Source: Methanolobus psychrophilus R15 (lineage in GTDB: Archaea > Halobacteriota > Methanosarcinia > Methanosarcinales > Methanosarcinaceae). From it: 64,000 nucleotides of DNA. The position numbers were made by a program, and so were the translations under genes. Shown here one piece after another: positions 17,682 to 25,270 of this stretch. The notes beneath the pieces were generated by a model. The model ran no database searches. It saw only the letters and a program-made list of their open reading frames with translations, and was not told the DNA's origin. Every line of letters begins with the position of its first letter. Position 1 is the first letter of the stretch. The DNA lies in contig CP003083.1 of the NCBI GenBank assembly GCA_000306725.1, positions 868,001 through 932,000 of the forward strand, given 5' to 3'.

Positions 17682-18075
17682 GTTACTCACTCCCTTAGGC
17701 TCTACAACAAGCGATATTGATGTATGATCAAGAAGAAATTAGAGGTGCTAATGTTCTTATCATTTTATCGAAGCTGTAGATGTGGCTATTAATTCCCAAA
17801 AAGAGTTCTTTTTACATATAGTTTACTGATATAATATTAGTTTAATAGTATAATTTCAGATATAATTATGAAGGAAGCAAACATACATACACATTCCCTC
17901 CTTCCCATTACTTTTTAAAGAACCTGAGCTTAAAAACAGGAGTTGCTGCTCTTTGATGCGTAACATTATATAATATTGAAATAAATAATTAAAGTAACTA
18001 TTATATAATGCGATACGTATCAAAATTTACTTCTTTATAACTGAAGTCAATCTTAATTACATACTGGTGTTTCAG
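17682..18075. other. AT-rich intergenic region with promoter-like elements
   Basis: Nearly 400 bases without a gene between the response regulator (-) and the CheF-like gene (+). It holds several TATA-like strings; ATTATATAATGCG near 17999-18011 is well placed for the CheF-like gene. GAAGGA (17871-17876) and TCCTTC further on form a weak inverted repeat. I see no RNA gene or ORF remnant. Confidence 0.5.
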
Positions 18076-19326
18076 ATGATATATGGTGAGATGGAAGTTC
18101 TTGGCATAGCAGATGTGCCACATATTTCTACGATGTTTTACCTTAATACTACAAAATGGATACAATGGAAAATTCGGATAAACGACGAAAACCTGGAGAT
18201 TCAAGCAGAAGACAGTATCACTGAGATTCCCCTGAAGGATATCATATTTGTGGACCGTTCCCTCTCGCAGGCCATTATAAACAAGATTCAGAACACCAGC
18301 AGACATGGAGCTGTGATAATCATAGATTACAAAAAAGAAGCCTCCATAGGTGTAGGCGAGGTCATTTTCACCACTGTTTTGGCGGGTAAGAAGACAGACA
18401 TATCCAATCTCAAGTATCTACTGATGAGTCTCTTAGGAATGAAAGTAGATCCCTTGGTAGGAAGTATGAGAGCCGAAGAGATTAGATTATTATGCCTGCT
18501 AGCTTCAGGGGTGAACAAAACAGATATGCTAATCCCTATCTTTGATGGTGATGAAGATTTGCTCTATAGAACTTTTGCAGCTGTAAAGGCAAAAGAGCTC
18601 GTTGATGAATATACCGTTCTTACCCCTCTTGGTGTGGAACTTGTAAATAAGGTAAAAGGGATTGAAAAGAAAAAGATTGGTTCTGATATCATTACAAAAT
18701 TCGATGAACTAAGAAAGGTGTGGGATTACTTGGACAAATTGTCCTTAGATTGTCACACAAATAAATTATTATGGAAATCTGGTAGTTCCACATTATGCGG
18801 AAATGTTTCCACAGTTGATGTAATAAAATACCTACCCCTAAAAAACATTTCCGAAATGAAAATTGAGATGTGCGACAACTGCTGTGGAATGGGCTTGGTT
18901 ATCAATACTGCGAATGATACAAGCATATTGCTGAAGTCCCATGATTATTCGATCATTGTTGCATTTTATGGGTTACTGAGTAGAGACGAGGATATCCAGA
19001 TCCGTATTTTGTTCTTCTTCTACGTGGGATATACTGCAGAAAAGGACATCCTGGACATTCTTCAAATAAATTCATTCGAATATGAACGGCACTATCGGCA
19101 ATTGGTATTCAAGGAACTTGTGGATGAACAAGTCATGGAACTGACCAGCGAAGGTTTGAACCTGATCTACAAAAAAATAATAGGTGATGTTTCGGTTTTG
19201 TTGGAACATGAACCATTAGAATACAATTCTGATAATTTCAAGAGATTCGAGCAGATAAAAATGGCAAGTGCAAAAAGGAGAGTTCTGGCTACTCTTCAAG
19301 AAAAGCATTCGCAAGTCGATGCCTGA
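18076..19326 (+). CDS. CheF-like archaeal taxis protein with a duplicated module
   Basis: About 416 residues, resembling the archaeal CheF (DUF439) family, which links the chemotaxis system to the archaellum. The N-terminal part has the CheF-like pattern WIQWKIRINDENLEIQ and ITEIPLKDIIFVDRSLSQ, then a winged-helix end (EEIRLLCLLASGVNKTDML; KELVDEYTVLTPLGVELVNK). After residue ~215 a second, diverged copy seems to follow, ending in DILDILQINSFEYERHYRQL and KELVDEQVMELTSEGLNLIY. The ATG at 18076 has TGGTGT 6 bases upstream; the GTG at 18067 and the ATG at 18091 are alternatives. Family assignment is moderate. Confidence 0.6.
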   Translation: MIYGEMEVLGIADVPHISTMFYLNTTKWIQWKIRINDENLEIQAEDSITEIPLKDIIFVDRSLSQAIINKIQNTSRHGAVIIIDYKKEASIGVGEVIFTTVLAGKKTDISNLKYLLMSLLGMKVDPLVGSMRAEEIRLLCLLASGVNKTDMLIPIFDGDEDLLYRTFAAVKAKELVDEYTVLTPLGVELVNKVKGIEKKKIGSDIITKFDELRKVWDYLDKLSLDCHTNKLLWKSGSSTLCGNVSTVDVIKYLPLKNISEMKIEMCDNCCGMGLVINTANDTSILLKSHDYSIIVAFYGLLSRDEDIQIRILFFFYVGYTAEKDILDILQINSFEYERHYRQLVFKELVDEQVMELTSEGLNLIYKKIIGDVSVLLEHEPLEYNSDNFKRFEQIKMASAKRRVLATLQEKHSQVDA

Positions 19327-19394
19327 ATATGAATATATAGGGTCATTGAAATAACGTTCGTAACTCAAATATATAACCGTTTGCATAGTTAAGA

Positions 19395-19560
19395 ACAGAT
19401 GAGGTTAATTAAGAACAAGGCTTAGTAGGCATTGCGAGTATGGGTCACTCGCAAGCCTAAGAAGAAATATTGGAGAACATCTCTCAATTGATCCACTCCC
19501 GTATTGCGGCTCATTTTCCCCACAACCCGCAATTCCTAGTGAGTTTTCAGAATATATAAC
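19395..19560 (+). ncRNA. candidate structured non-coding RNA with three hairpins
   Basis: A TATA-like AAATATATAA (about 19367-19376) is followed by three hairpins in a row. The first is CTTAG..GGC..TTGCGAGT (19421-19439) with ACTCGCAAGCCTAAG (19447-19461). The second is ATTG-GAGA-ACA-TCTC-T-CAAT (19469-19488). The third is CACT..ATTGCGG (19494-19509) with CCGCAAT..AGTG (19527-19541). No ORF spans it. It matches no RNA family I know. The ends are estimates and the strand is inferred from the TATA position. Confidence 0.45.
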
Positions 19561-19914
19561 CCAAACCTTACTTAACTTTAGTTAACAGCTCATTTTGATA
19601 ATCGGTATTAAAATCGGGGATGTATATAAAGTTATACTAGTGATATAGTAACATAGATACTGATATTACTTCCTTTATATAAGTGACCTCTCGGAAAAGT
19701 TGATATCTGATCTACTTCTTAATGCAAGGGTGTGAACGTGTAGGCTTTGAATCCGTGCATGAACTCCTCCCTGAGGCTCTCAATCCTAAATATTAAGCTA
19801 GCAGCTCTAATACTATTTTCATTTTATGACAATTAGAGAAACTAAGAATTTTAAAAGACATAGACTCACAGAATCAAATAGACACATATTTATATTAATA
19901 GTTTTAATTATTAA

Positions 19915-19990
19915 CTAGGCCGGGTTCATATCGTACCACCAAATCCAACCAACCAACAACCACCAAATTTTCATCCGGCCAACCTTTTCT
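19915..19990 (+). ncRNA. candidate small RNA with an A/C-only loop
   Basis: TATA-like ATTTATATTAATAG (about 19888-19901) precedes GGCCGG (19918-19923), which pairs with CCGGCC (19975-19980). The loop of about 50 bases contains a stretch rich in ACC, CCAACC and CCACC with no G from about 19935 to 19970. CCTTTTCT follows the stem like a terminator. The layout (promoter, stem, open C-rich loop, T-run) fits a trans-acting sRNA whose loop could pair with G-rich ribosome sites. This is inference; it could also be the terminator of the minus-strand gene ending at 20002. Confidence 0.4.
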
Positions 19991-20001
19991 GATATTCCCG
20001 C

Positions 20002-20937
20002 TCAATGAGTGGAGTCACTTAGCTGCAGCATAGTCAGAATCCCATGACAGTTACAGGTGGTTGCGATGAAAAAGGAGCTCTCTTTTATTCCCGGATGTTC
20101 CTGCGCAGTTTGCCTGAGGGTGAGAACATGCCCCATGACAGAAATCAGGTTTTGCTTTAGATCAATTCCTTTAATACCACCTATACCAGGCTTCATCTGG
20201 CAGCTCTCAAATACCTGGCCAGGATAAATCAAAGTCACTTCGCGGACATAGCTTGTGATGGTGCGGGGTTTCTCCCTGGCAAAGGTACGGCAATAACTTT
20301 CCTTGCCGGGACAGTTGTCCGGGCATATCTCCCCGGGTTGCGCGTATGAGAAGAATATAGCACCGTGTTCAGGATAACTCCCTGCGACAATGTCTTTTGG
20401 GAAGGCAGAGACAAGGCTTTCAAAGAAAAACATTATCTCCCCTTCATCCCTTGTGATGGAAAGCTTGCGCACAATCCCTCCTTGCCCAAAATCCAGAGCA
20501 TCTGCCACTATGTCCGCTGCAGCATGGGATGTCACGGCAGGTATAATGAATTCAGGCAATCCGTGGGCCAGGAGAGAGAAGACATCATTCACATCCATCC
20601 GGTGAAAATAAGTATGCGATTCAGAAGTTATTTTTTCTTCAGTCTCTTTCCTTGCAGAAGGCTTCCGTGATGTATCCTTTTCCTGGCTGGCAGCCATGGA
20701 CCTTATCGTATCAATAACACAACGCCTGTCATTTAATACAATCGCATTTAATGAAGCGGGTGCATTGGCATCAGCATCGATCACAAGTACAAAAGGGAAG
20801 CCCGCTTTCTTTGCGTATCTGAGGAAAGAATCCCCTATCTTCCCGCCGCCCAAGACGAGGTAGTATCCCCTGATCACAGGCAAAAATTCTAAAAGGCTTA
20901 TCTTCGAATTGATCAGTTCCACCAGAGCAGGACACAC
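20002..20937 (-). CDS. hypothetical protein with a Rossmann-like start and Cys-rich C-terminus
   Basis: I do not recognise this protein of about 311 residues. A nucleotide-binding-like segment YYLVLGGGKIGDSFLRYAKK, with VLVIDADANAPAS after it, recalls a Rossmann fold. A low-complexity linker rich in Ser, Lys and Glu follows. The C-terminal half has Cys clusters that could hold a metal or Fe-S centre: CPDNCPGKESYC, a single Cys in FESCQMKPGIGG and TTCNCHG. The start is uncertain: the GTG at 20937 (or 20922) avoids overlap with the HD gene, while the longest frame (21039) overlaps it by 71 bases. It is probably co-transcribed with the HD gene. Confidence 0.65.
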   Translation of the reverse strand: MCPALVELINSKISLLEFLPVIRGYYLVLGGGKIGDSFLRYAKKAGFPFVLVIDADANAPASLNAIVLNDRRCVIDTIRSMAASQEKDTSRKPSARKETEEKITSESHTYFHRMDVNDVFSLLAHGLPEFIIPAVTSHAAADIVADALDFGQGGIVRKLSITRDEGEIMFFFESLVSAFPKDIVAGSYPEHGAIFFSYAQPGEICPDNCPGKESYCRTFAREKPRTITSYVREVTLIYPGQVFESCQMKPGIGGIKGIDLKQNLISVMGHVLTLRQTAQEHPGIKESSFFIATTCNCHGILTMLQLSDSTH

Positions 20938-20968
20938 TATATAGAGTATTAACCTGGCTTTTAAAAAG

Positions 20969-21766
20969 TTATCCTTTGCATGGAGGATTAAGGACAGAAT
21001 CCATATGCCCTTTAAGATGAGCATGAATAGCTGCCACATTATTATCCTGCGGAAGCTTTTCCACGATCATGTCTATGTATCCCCGCTCCCTGACAAGACG
21101 CAAGGTCTCGGGAAAGTTGAGATCGAAAACCCATGAGAGCCTTGTAAGCCTCATGTCGTTGCAGGTCTTCACATTTGCAGTGCTTGCTATCCGGCAATTG
21201 AAGATGTCATCCAGCAGAGATTGCGAGTATTCAGGGATATCAGGCAGGCCCATATCCAGTGCAGGATTCGGGAAGGAATCCTTTTCAGAATAGTAATCTG
21301 TCAGGACTTTGAAGATATCCAGTTTGTCAGCATCCCTCACCAGTCTTGAGTGAAAAAGGCATTTACTGTCGAGACCATCAGGGATCCTGTACCTGTTGTG
21401 ATTCCAGATCGCCTGATAGATCGTATCCTGCTGCTCAGGAGATAAAACAGAGAGTATTCCCGCCGATTTCAGAACCTTTACACCCAGAAGTGCATGGTCC
21501 TCGGATTCCGAATCCCTGAAGGTCCGGTATCTGGACAACTGCTCAAAGCGGCCGATATCATGGAAAAGTGCGATAGTCATGGCAAGGTAACGCTCTTCAC
21601 AGTCCAGCTTTTCAGAAGCCGAGATCAATGAGGCATTCTTACATACTCTCAGACTGTGCCCTTCCTTGAGCTTGATGTTGCGGAGGATGAAACTGTCTTC
21701 CGAGTAGAAAGAACGTGCGTATTCCAGAAACCGCTTTTCAAGATCATCGAACTTATCTTCTATCAT
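20969..21766 (-). CDS. HD domain phosphohydrolase
   Basis: 265-residue HD-superfamily protein. The metal-binding signature is complete: His37 (KEGHSLRV), His69-Asp70 (ALFHDIGRFEQL) and Asp in VRDADKLDIF (about residues 145-147). Such proteins hydrolyse nucleotides or cyclic nucleotides; the substrate is not evident. Its 3' end lies next to the Rossmann/Cys-rich gene on the same strand, suggesting an operon of two. Upstream is a gap of about 210 bases shared with the divergent membrane protein. Confidence 0.85.
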   Translation of the reverse strand: MIEDKFDDLEKRFLEYARSFYSEDSFILRNIKLKEGHSLRVCKNASLISASEKLDCEERYLAMTIALFHDIGRFEQLSRYRTFRDSESEDHALLGVKVLKSAGILSVLSPEQQDTIYQAIWNHNRYRIPDGLDSKCLFHSRLVRDADKLDIFKVLTDYYSEKDSFPNPALDMGLPDIPEYSQSLLDDIFNCRIASTANVKTCNDMRLTRLSWVFDLNFPETLRLVRERGYIDMIVEKLPQDNNVAAIHAHLKGHMDSVLNPPCKG

Positions 21767-21979
21767 CTGGTAATGATTAACGTCTCGATCAGTATTGGAT
21801 TTTTCTATGAAGATCGATTATCAATTTGATTGCACAGTATGTTTAAATAAGAGCAATAACAAAATTTGACATGTATACTAAGTGCGATGTCTTCCTTTTA
21901 AGGGCATCCATTTGTGTGATCTCAATGCTGCATATTTAAAGTGGGTTTAGTATGCTGCATTTGAAAGGGAGGAAACAAT

Positions 21980-22903
21980 ATGGTGGAAACAGCTATAACG
22001 AATAGTGTATATGGCCTGATAAACGCATTAATCGCTTTTATTCCGCTATTGATAGCCGTGATATTACTAATAATCATAGGCTGGATAGCAGGAAGAGCTC
22101 TGGGGAAAATCGGGTCTGCGATTCTTGACAAAATAGGGCTGGATGACCTTATAAACAGAACATCTATTGGAAGGATGATAGAAAGAACAGAATTTACTGT
22201 TGTGGAACTATTTGACGCAGTCATAAGATGGTTCGTTTATCTGGTATTTGCAGTCATTATTATAGACCTGCTACAGATACAGGTTGTGGCAGCCTTCATT
22301 ACAGGCATAATCCTATACATCCCCTTGATACTCTCGGCATTGGCCGTACTGATAATAGGTTTACTTCTTGTCGATTTCCTGGCAGGCCTTGTCAAGAATG
22401 TATTGATTGCAACAGGTATTGATGAGCGCCTGGAAAGAACATCTGTCGGCAGTGGGATGAGAACCAGCGGAATAACTTTTTCAGGACTTATAGCCGGCAT
22501 TGTGAAGGTTTTTGGTTACCTGATCTTCATAATGGCTGCACTGGACATCCTTAACCTGGTACTCATCGCAGGCATTGTTGCAGCCATGATAGCATACTTG
22601 CCAAGCCTGTTTGCAGGTGTCTTGATACTGGTCATTGGCCTTCTTGCGATAGACCTGTTCATGGATTATATTGGCAGCTTCATGAAGAACATGAGTGTCG
22701 AAGGCAGTGAGATATGGGTGCCTGCTCTTCGGGGCTTCCTTGCATTGGTGGTGATCCTGCTTGCCCTTGATGCAATGCTCATAGATACGAGCATATTCTA
22801 TATTCTTCTCAACCCGCTTGCCTGGGGAGTTGCAATCGTGGTAGCATTCAAGTGGGGCATAAAGGATGCCATTGTGGCTTATGCGAGAGAGAAGAAACAG
22901 TAG
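21980..22903 (+). CDS. membrane protein with conserved TM-helix repeats (small mechanosensitive-channel-like)
   Basis: 307 residues, dominated by hydrophobic segments with short charged loops. Two or three similar units of the type (long TM helix)-ILDKIGLDDLINRT-SIGRMIERTEFTVVELF are visible (again VKNVLIATGIDERLERTSVG), the pattern of the conserved TM_helix repeat family related to MscS channels. The short C-terminal tail is KWGIKDAIVAYAREKKQ. The ATG lies after a GGGAGG stretch. It is monocistronic, ended by a strong terminator at 22955. Confidence 0.82.
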   Translation: MVETAITNSVYGLINALIAFIPLLIAVILLIIIGWIAGRALGKIGSAILDKIGLDDLINRTSIGRMIERTEFTVVELFDAVIRWFVYLVFAVIIIDLLQIQVVAAFITGIILYIPLILSALAVLIIGLLLVDFLAGLVKNVLIATGIDERLERTSVGSGMRTSGITFSGLIAGIVKVFGYLIFIMAALDILNLVLIAGIVAAMIAYLPSLFAGVLILVIGLLAIDLFMDYIGSFMKNMSVEGSEIWVPALRGFLALVVILLALDAMLIDTSIFYILLNPLAWGVAIVVAFKWGIKDAIVAYAREKKQ

Positions 22904-22954
22904 AGCCAATTATAGGAAAGGAAGTAAAGATTATAGCATCAATGAAACACCTGG

Positions 22955-22987
22955 CCTGGCTTACTAAAGCCGGGCTTTTTTCTTTAT
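22955..22987 (+). terminator. terminator after the TM-repeat protein gene
   Basis: CCTGGCTT (22955-22962) pairs with AAGCCGGG (22967-22974) around an ACTA loop, followed by CTTTTTTCTTT. Confidence 0.8.
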
Positions 22988-23078
22988 CATTTGCCAGTCC
23001 TGGCAGAAGCCAGGATGGAAGCTTTTTTATATATTTACTCTTTCCTGTTATTATAGAGCAGGTAGGGACCCATTCATA

Positions 23079-24230
23079 ATGAATATCAGTTTATCCGAAA
23101 GAGCAGCAAATATGCCGCCATTCCACGTTATGGAAGTACTTGAAAGAGCACAGGAACTGGAGAGAGAAGGTAGGAACATAATCCACCTTGAAATTGGGGA
23201 GCCTGATTTTCCTACTGCGCCACATGTATGCGAAGCTGCTGCTGCAGCGATGTGTTCAGGGAACACGAAGTACACCCACAGCCAGGGCGTTCCGGAGCTC
23301 AGGGAAGCTATAGTTGAGAACTACAGATATAAGTTTGGGGTCGTGATCAGCCCCGAGCAGGTAATTATCACATCTGGAACCAGTCCCGCCATGCTTTTGC
23401 TGTTCATCGCACTTATTAATCCCGGAGATGAAGTGATAATGTCAAACCCGCATTATGCATGCTATCCTAATTTCGTGAGAGCAGTGAGCGGAGTTCCGGA
23501 CTTAATCTATACAGACAGGGAAAGCGGGTTTATACTGCAGCCGGAACAGGTTGCTGCGAGGATTAACAATAAAACAAAAGCGATACTTATCAACTCACCC
23601 TCCAACCCTACCGGCCATGTAATGCCCCAGGGAACACTCAGAGGGATGGCAGATGCCGCCGGGGATGTACCCATAATATCTGATGAGATATATCAGGGAC
23701 TGGTATACGACGGCGAGGACCACACCATTCTTGAGTTCACAGATAATGCCTTTGTGCTTAATGGATTCTCCAAACTGTATGCCATGACAGGTTGGAGGTT
23801 GGGATATCTGATCGCTCCTAAAGCGTATGTTCGTACCTTGCAAAAGGTACAGCAGAACTTATTCATATCCACGAATGCCTTTGTGCAATATGCAGGTATC
23901 GCCGCGCTCCGAGGACCGCAGGATATGATAAAGGAGATGATCTCAACTTATGATGAGAGACGCCGCTATATGCTGAAACGCTTGAGAAGAATGGGATTTG
24001 AGGTAGAGGGCGAGCCCGGAGGAGCATACTACATACTTGCTGATGCCCGCCGATTCTCAGAGAATTCACTGGAGCTGAGCCGGAGAATACTTGAAGATAC
24101 CGGTGTTGCAGTCACCCCTGGAATCGATTTTGGCGACGGTGCTGAAGGGTATCTGCGCTTTTCCTATGCGAACAGTATGGAGAAAATAGAAGAAGGAATG
24201 GACAGACTTCAGACATACCTTGCGGATTAA
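23079..24230 (+). CDS. pyridoxal-phosphate aminotransferase, class I
   Basis: 383-residue fold-type I aminotransferase. Typical features are HLEIGEPDFPTAPHV near the N-terminus, the substrate/PLP segment SNPHYACYPNF, NSPSNPTG, the ISDEIYQGLVY segment and the PLP lysine in NGFSKLYAMTGWRLGY, with the substrate arginine in YLRFSYANS. It belongs with aspartate/alanine-type enzymes; the exact substrate cannot be told. A TATA-like TTTTTATATATTTA (about 23024-23037) lies 45 bases upstream. It is a single gene; DtxR follows after its own promoter. Confidence 0.88.
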   Translation: MNISLSERAANMPPFHVMEVLERAQELEREGRNIIHLEIGEPDFPTAPHVCEAAAAAMCSGNTKYTHSQGVPELREAIVENYRYKFGVVISPEQVIITSGTSPAMLLLFIALINPGDEVIMSNPHYACYPNFVRAVSGVPDLIYTDRESGFILQPEQVAARINNKTKAILINSPSNPTGHVMPQGTLRGMADAAGDVPIISDEIYQGLVYDGEDHTILEFTDNAFVLNGFSKLYAMTGWRLGYLIAPKAYVRTLQKVQQNLFISTNAFVQYAGIAALRGPQDMIKEMISTYDERRRYMLKRLRRMGFEVEGEPGGAYYILADARRFSENSLELSRRILEDTGVAVTPGIDFGDGAEGYLRFSYANSMEKIEEGMDRLQTYLAD

Positions 24231-24304
24231 AACCGACACATCTATATAAGATAACATTGCCCATCATTACATACAATAGCTAATCCGAAAAACGGTAGGT
24301 TTTT

Positions 24305-24790
24305 ATGACAACTGAAAGAACTGAAGATTACCTGAAAGCCATAGAAAAAGTTGTGGAACGAAAAGGTTATGCCCAGGTAAAGGACGTTTCAAGGGAACTG
24401 GAGCTCAGCTCACCCAGCGTTACCGGGATGTTCAAGAAACTTACCAAGCTCGGATACATAAACTATGAGAAGTATGGCGGTGTCACGCTTACCGAAGAAG
24501 GAGAGAGGATCGCCAAATGTACAATGGAAAAACACGGCGTCATAAGGGATTTCCTCTTACTGCTTGGACTTGACGAGGAAAATGCCAATCTTGACGCATG
24601 CAAGATAGAACATGTACTTGCACCCGAAACATTTGAGATCCTTACAAAGTTTGTTGAGTTCATTGATATGAGAAGTGAATGGCCATACTGGCTGGACCAC
24701 TTCAGGCACTTTTACACTACAGGCGAATATATCGATTGCAAGCCGTCTCAAAAAGAAGATTGTCCGATACACGGGAACAATAAGAAGTAA
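24305..24790 (+). CDS. DtxR/MntR family metal-dependent regulator
   Basis: 161-residue repressor. It has an N-terminal winged helix (EDYLKAIEKVVERKGYAQVK; LSSPSVTGMFKKLTKLGYI) and a dimerisation/metal domain with EKHGVIRDFLLLLGLDEENA and CKIEHVLAPETFEIL, which supply the His, Glu and Cys ligands typical of DtxR proteins. The C-terminal CKPSQKEDCPIHG adds Cys/His. It lies upstream of feoAB, so iron-dependent repression of the feo operon is likely but inferred. A TATA-like CTATATAAG is about 60 bases upstream. Confidence 0.9.
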   Translation: MTTERTEDYLKAIEKVVERKGYAQVKDVSRELELSSPSVTGMFKKLTKLGYINYEKYGGVTLTEEGERIAKCTMEKHGVIRDFLLLLGLDEENANLDACKIEHVLAPETFEILTKFVEFIDMRSEWPYWLDHFRHFYTTGEYIDCKPSQKEDCPIHGNNKK

Positions 24791-24975
24791 TTATTAACGG
24801 CAAAACTTAGCGATAATGCAATTGTGCACGGTATTAACGATAGTTACAGAGAGTGTATAGCATATTCACCCGGATTGTTTTGCATGCAGAAACATATTAG
24901 CTATCGAGATATTGCTATATATCAAAAGCATGATTACCGTATCAGAGATTCTGCTAGAAGAAGGAACTGCTTAAA

Positions 24976-25212
24976 ATGTCCGAGATCACGCTTGACACGC
25001 TCAAACCCGGAGAACTGGCGAGGATAACCAAAGTACGTGTAAAAGGTCCTGCCAGAAGGAAGCTGTTAGACATGGGGATGGTCGCCGGTTCAGAAGTGGA
25101 ACTTGTGAGAAAGGCACCACTAGGTGATCCTATCGAGTTCCAGATAAAGGGATATCACCTTTCAATAAGGAGAGAAGAGGCGAGTCAGATATTTGTTCAG
25201 ATGATCGAGTGA
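24976..25212 (+). CDS. feoA: ferrous iron transport protein A
   Basis: 78-residue SH3-like FeoA protein, cytosolic partner of FeoB. The sequence shows LKPGELARITKVRVKGPARR, KLLDMGMVAGSEVELVRKAP and GDPIEFQIKGYHLSIRREEA, the usual FeoA core. The 185 bases upstream contain a TATA-like GCTATATATC stretch around 24914 and probably the iron-responsive operator, though I could not pick out a clear DtxR site. feoB starts about 60 bases downstream. Confidence 0.94.
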   Translation: MSEITLDTLKPGELARITKVRVKGPARRKLLDMGMVAGSEVELVRKAPLGDPIEFQIKGYHLSIRREEASQIFVQMIE

Positions 25213-25270
25213 TGGAACCTGCCATTATCAGAAAAGACCTGCATACCGAAGTTACATGAATGAGGAACCT

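Noticed and set aside
19732-19797. Coding-looking stretch (CERVGFESVHELLPEALNPKY-like) ending in TAA
   Set aside because: Only about 20 codons, no start and no recognisable family; the reverse strand also reads plausibly. It may be a gene scrap but cannot be supported.
16748-20001. Attachment-site repeat of tRNA-Thr
   Set aside because: No second copy of the tRNA 3' end was found downstream, so an integrated element with clear borders is not claimed.
20969-21039. Long N-terminal extension of the minus-strand gene ending at 20002
   Set aside because: It would overlap the HD gene and has no ribosome site; a GTG at 20937 or 20922 avoids this.
24791-24975. DtxR operator upstream of feoA
   Set aside because: TGCATGCA near 24882 is palindromic but short and I saw no convincing match to a known DtxR-type site.
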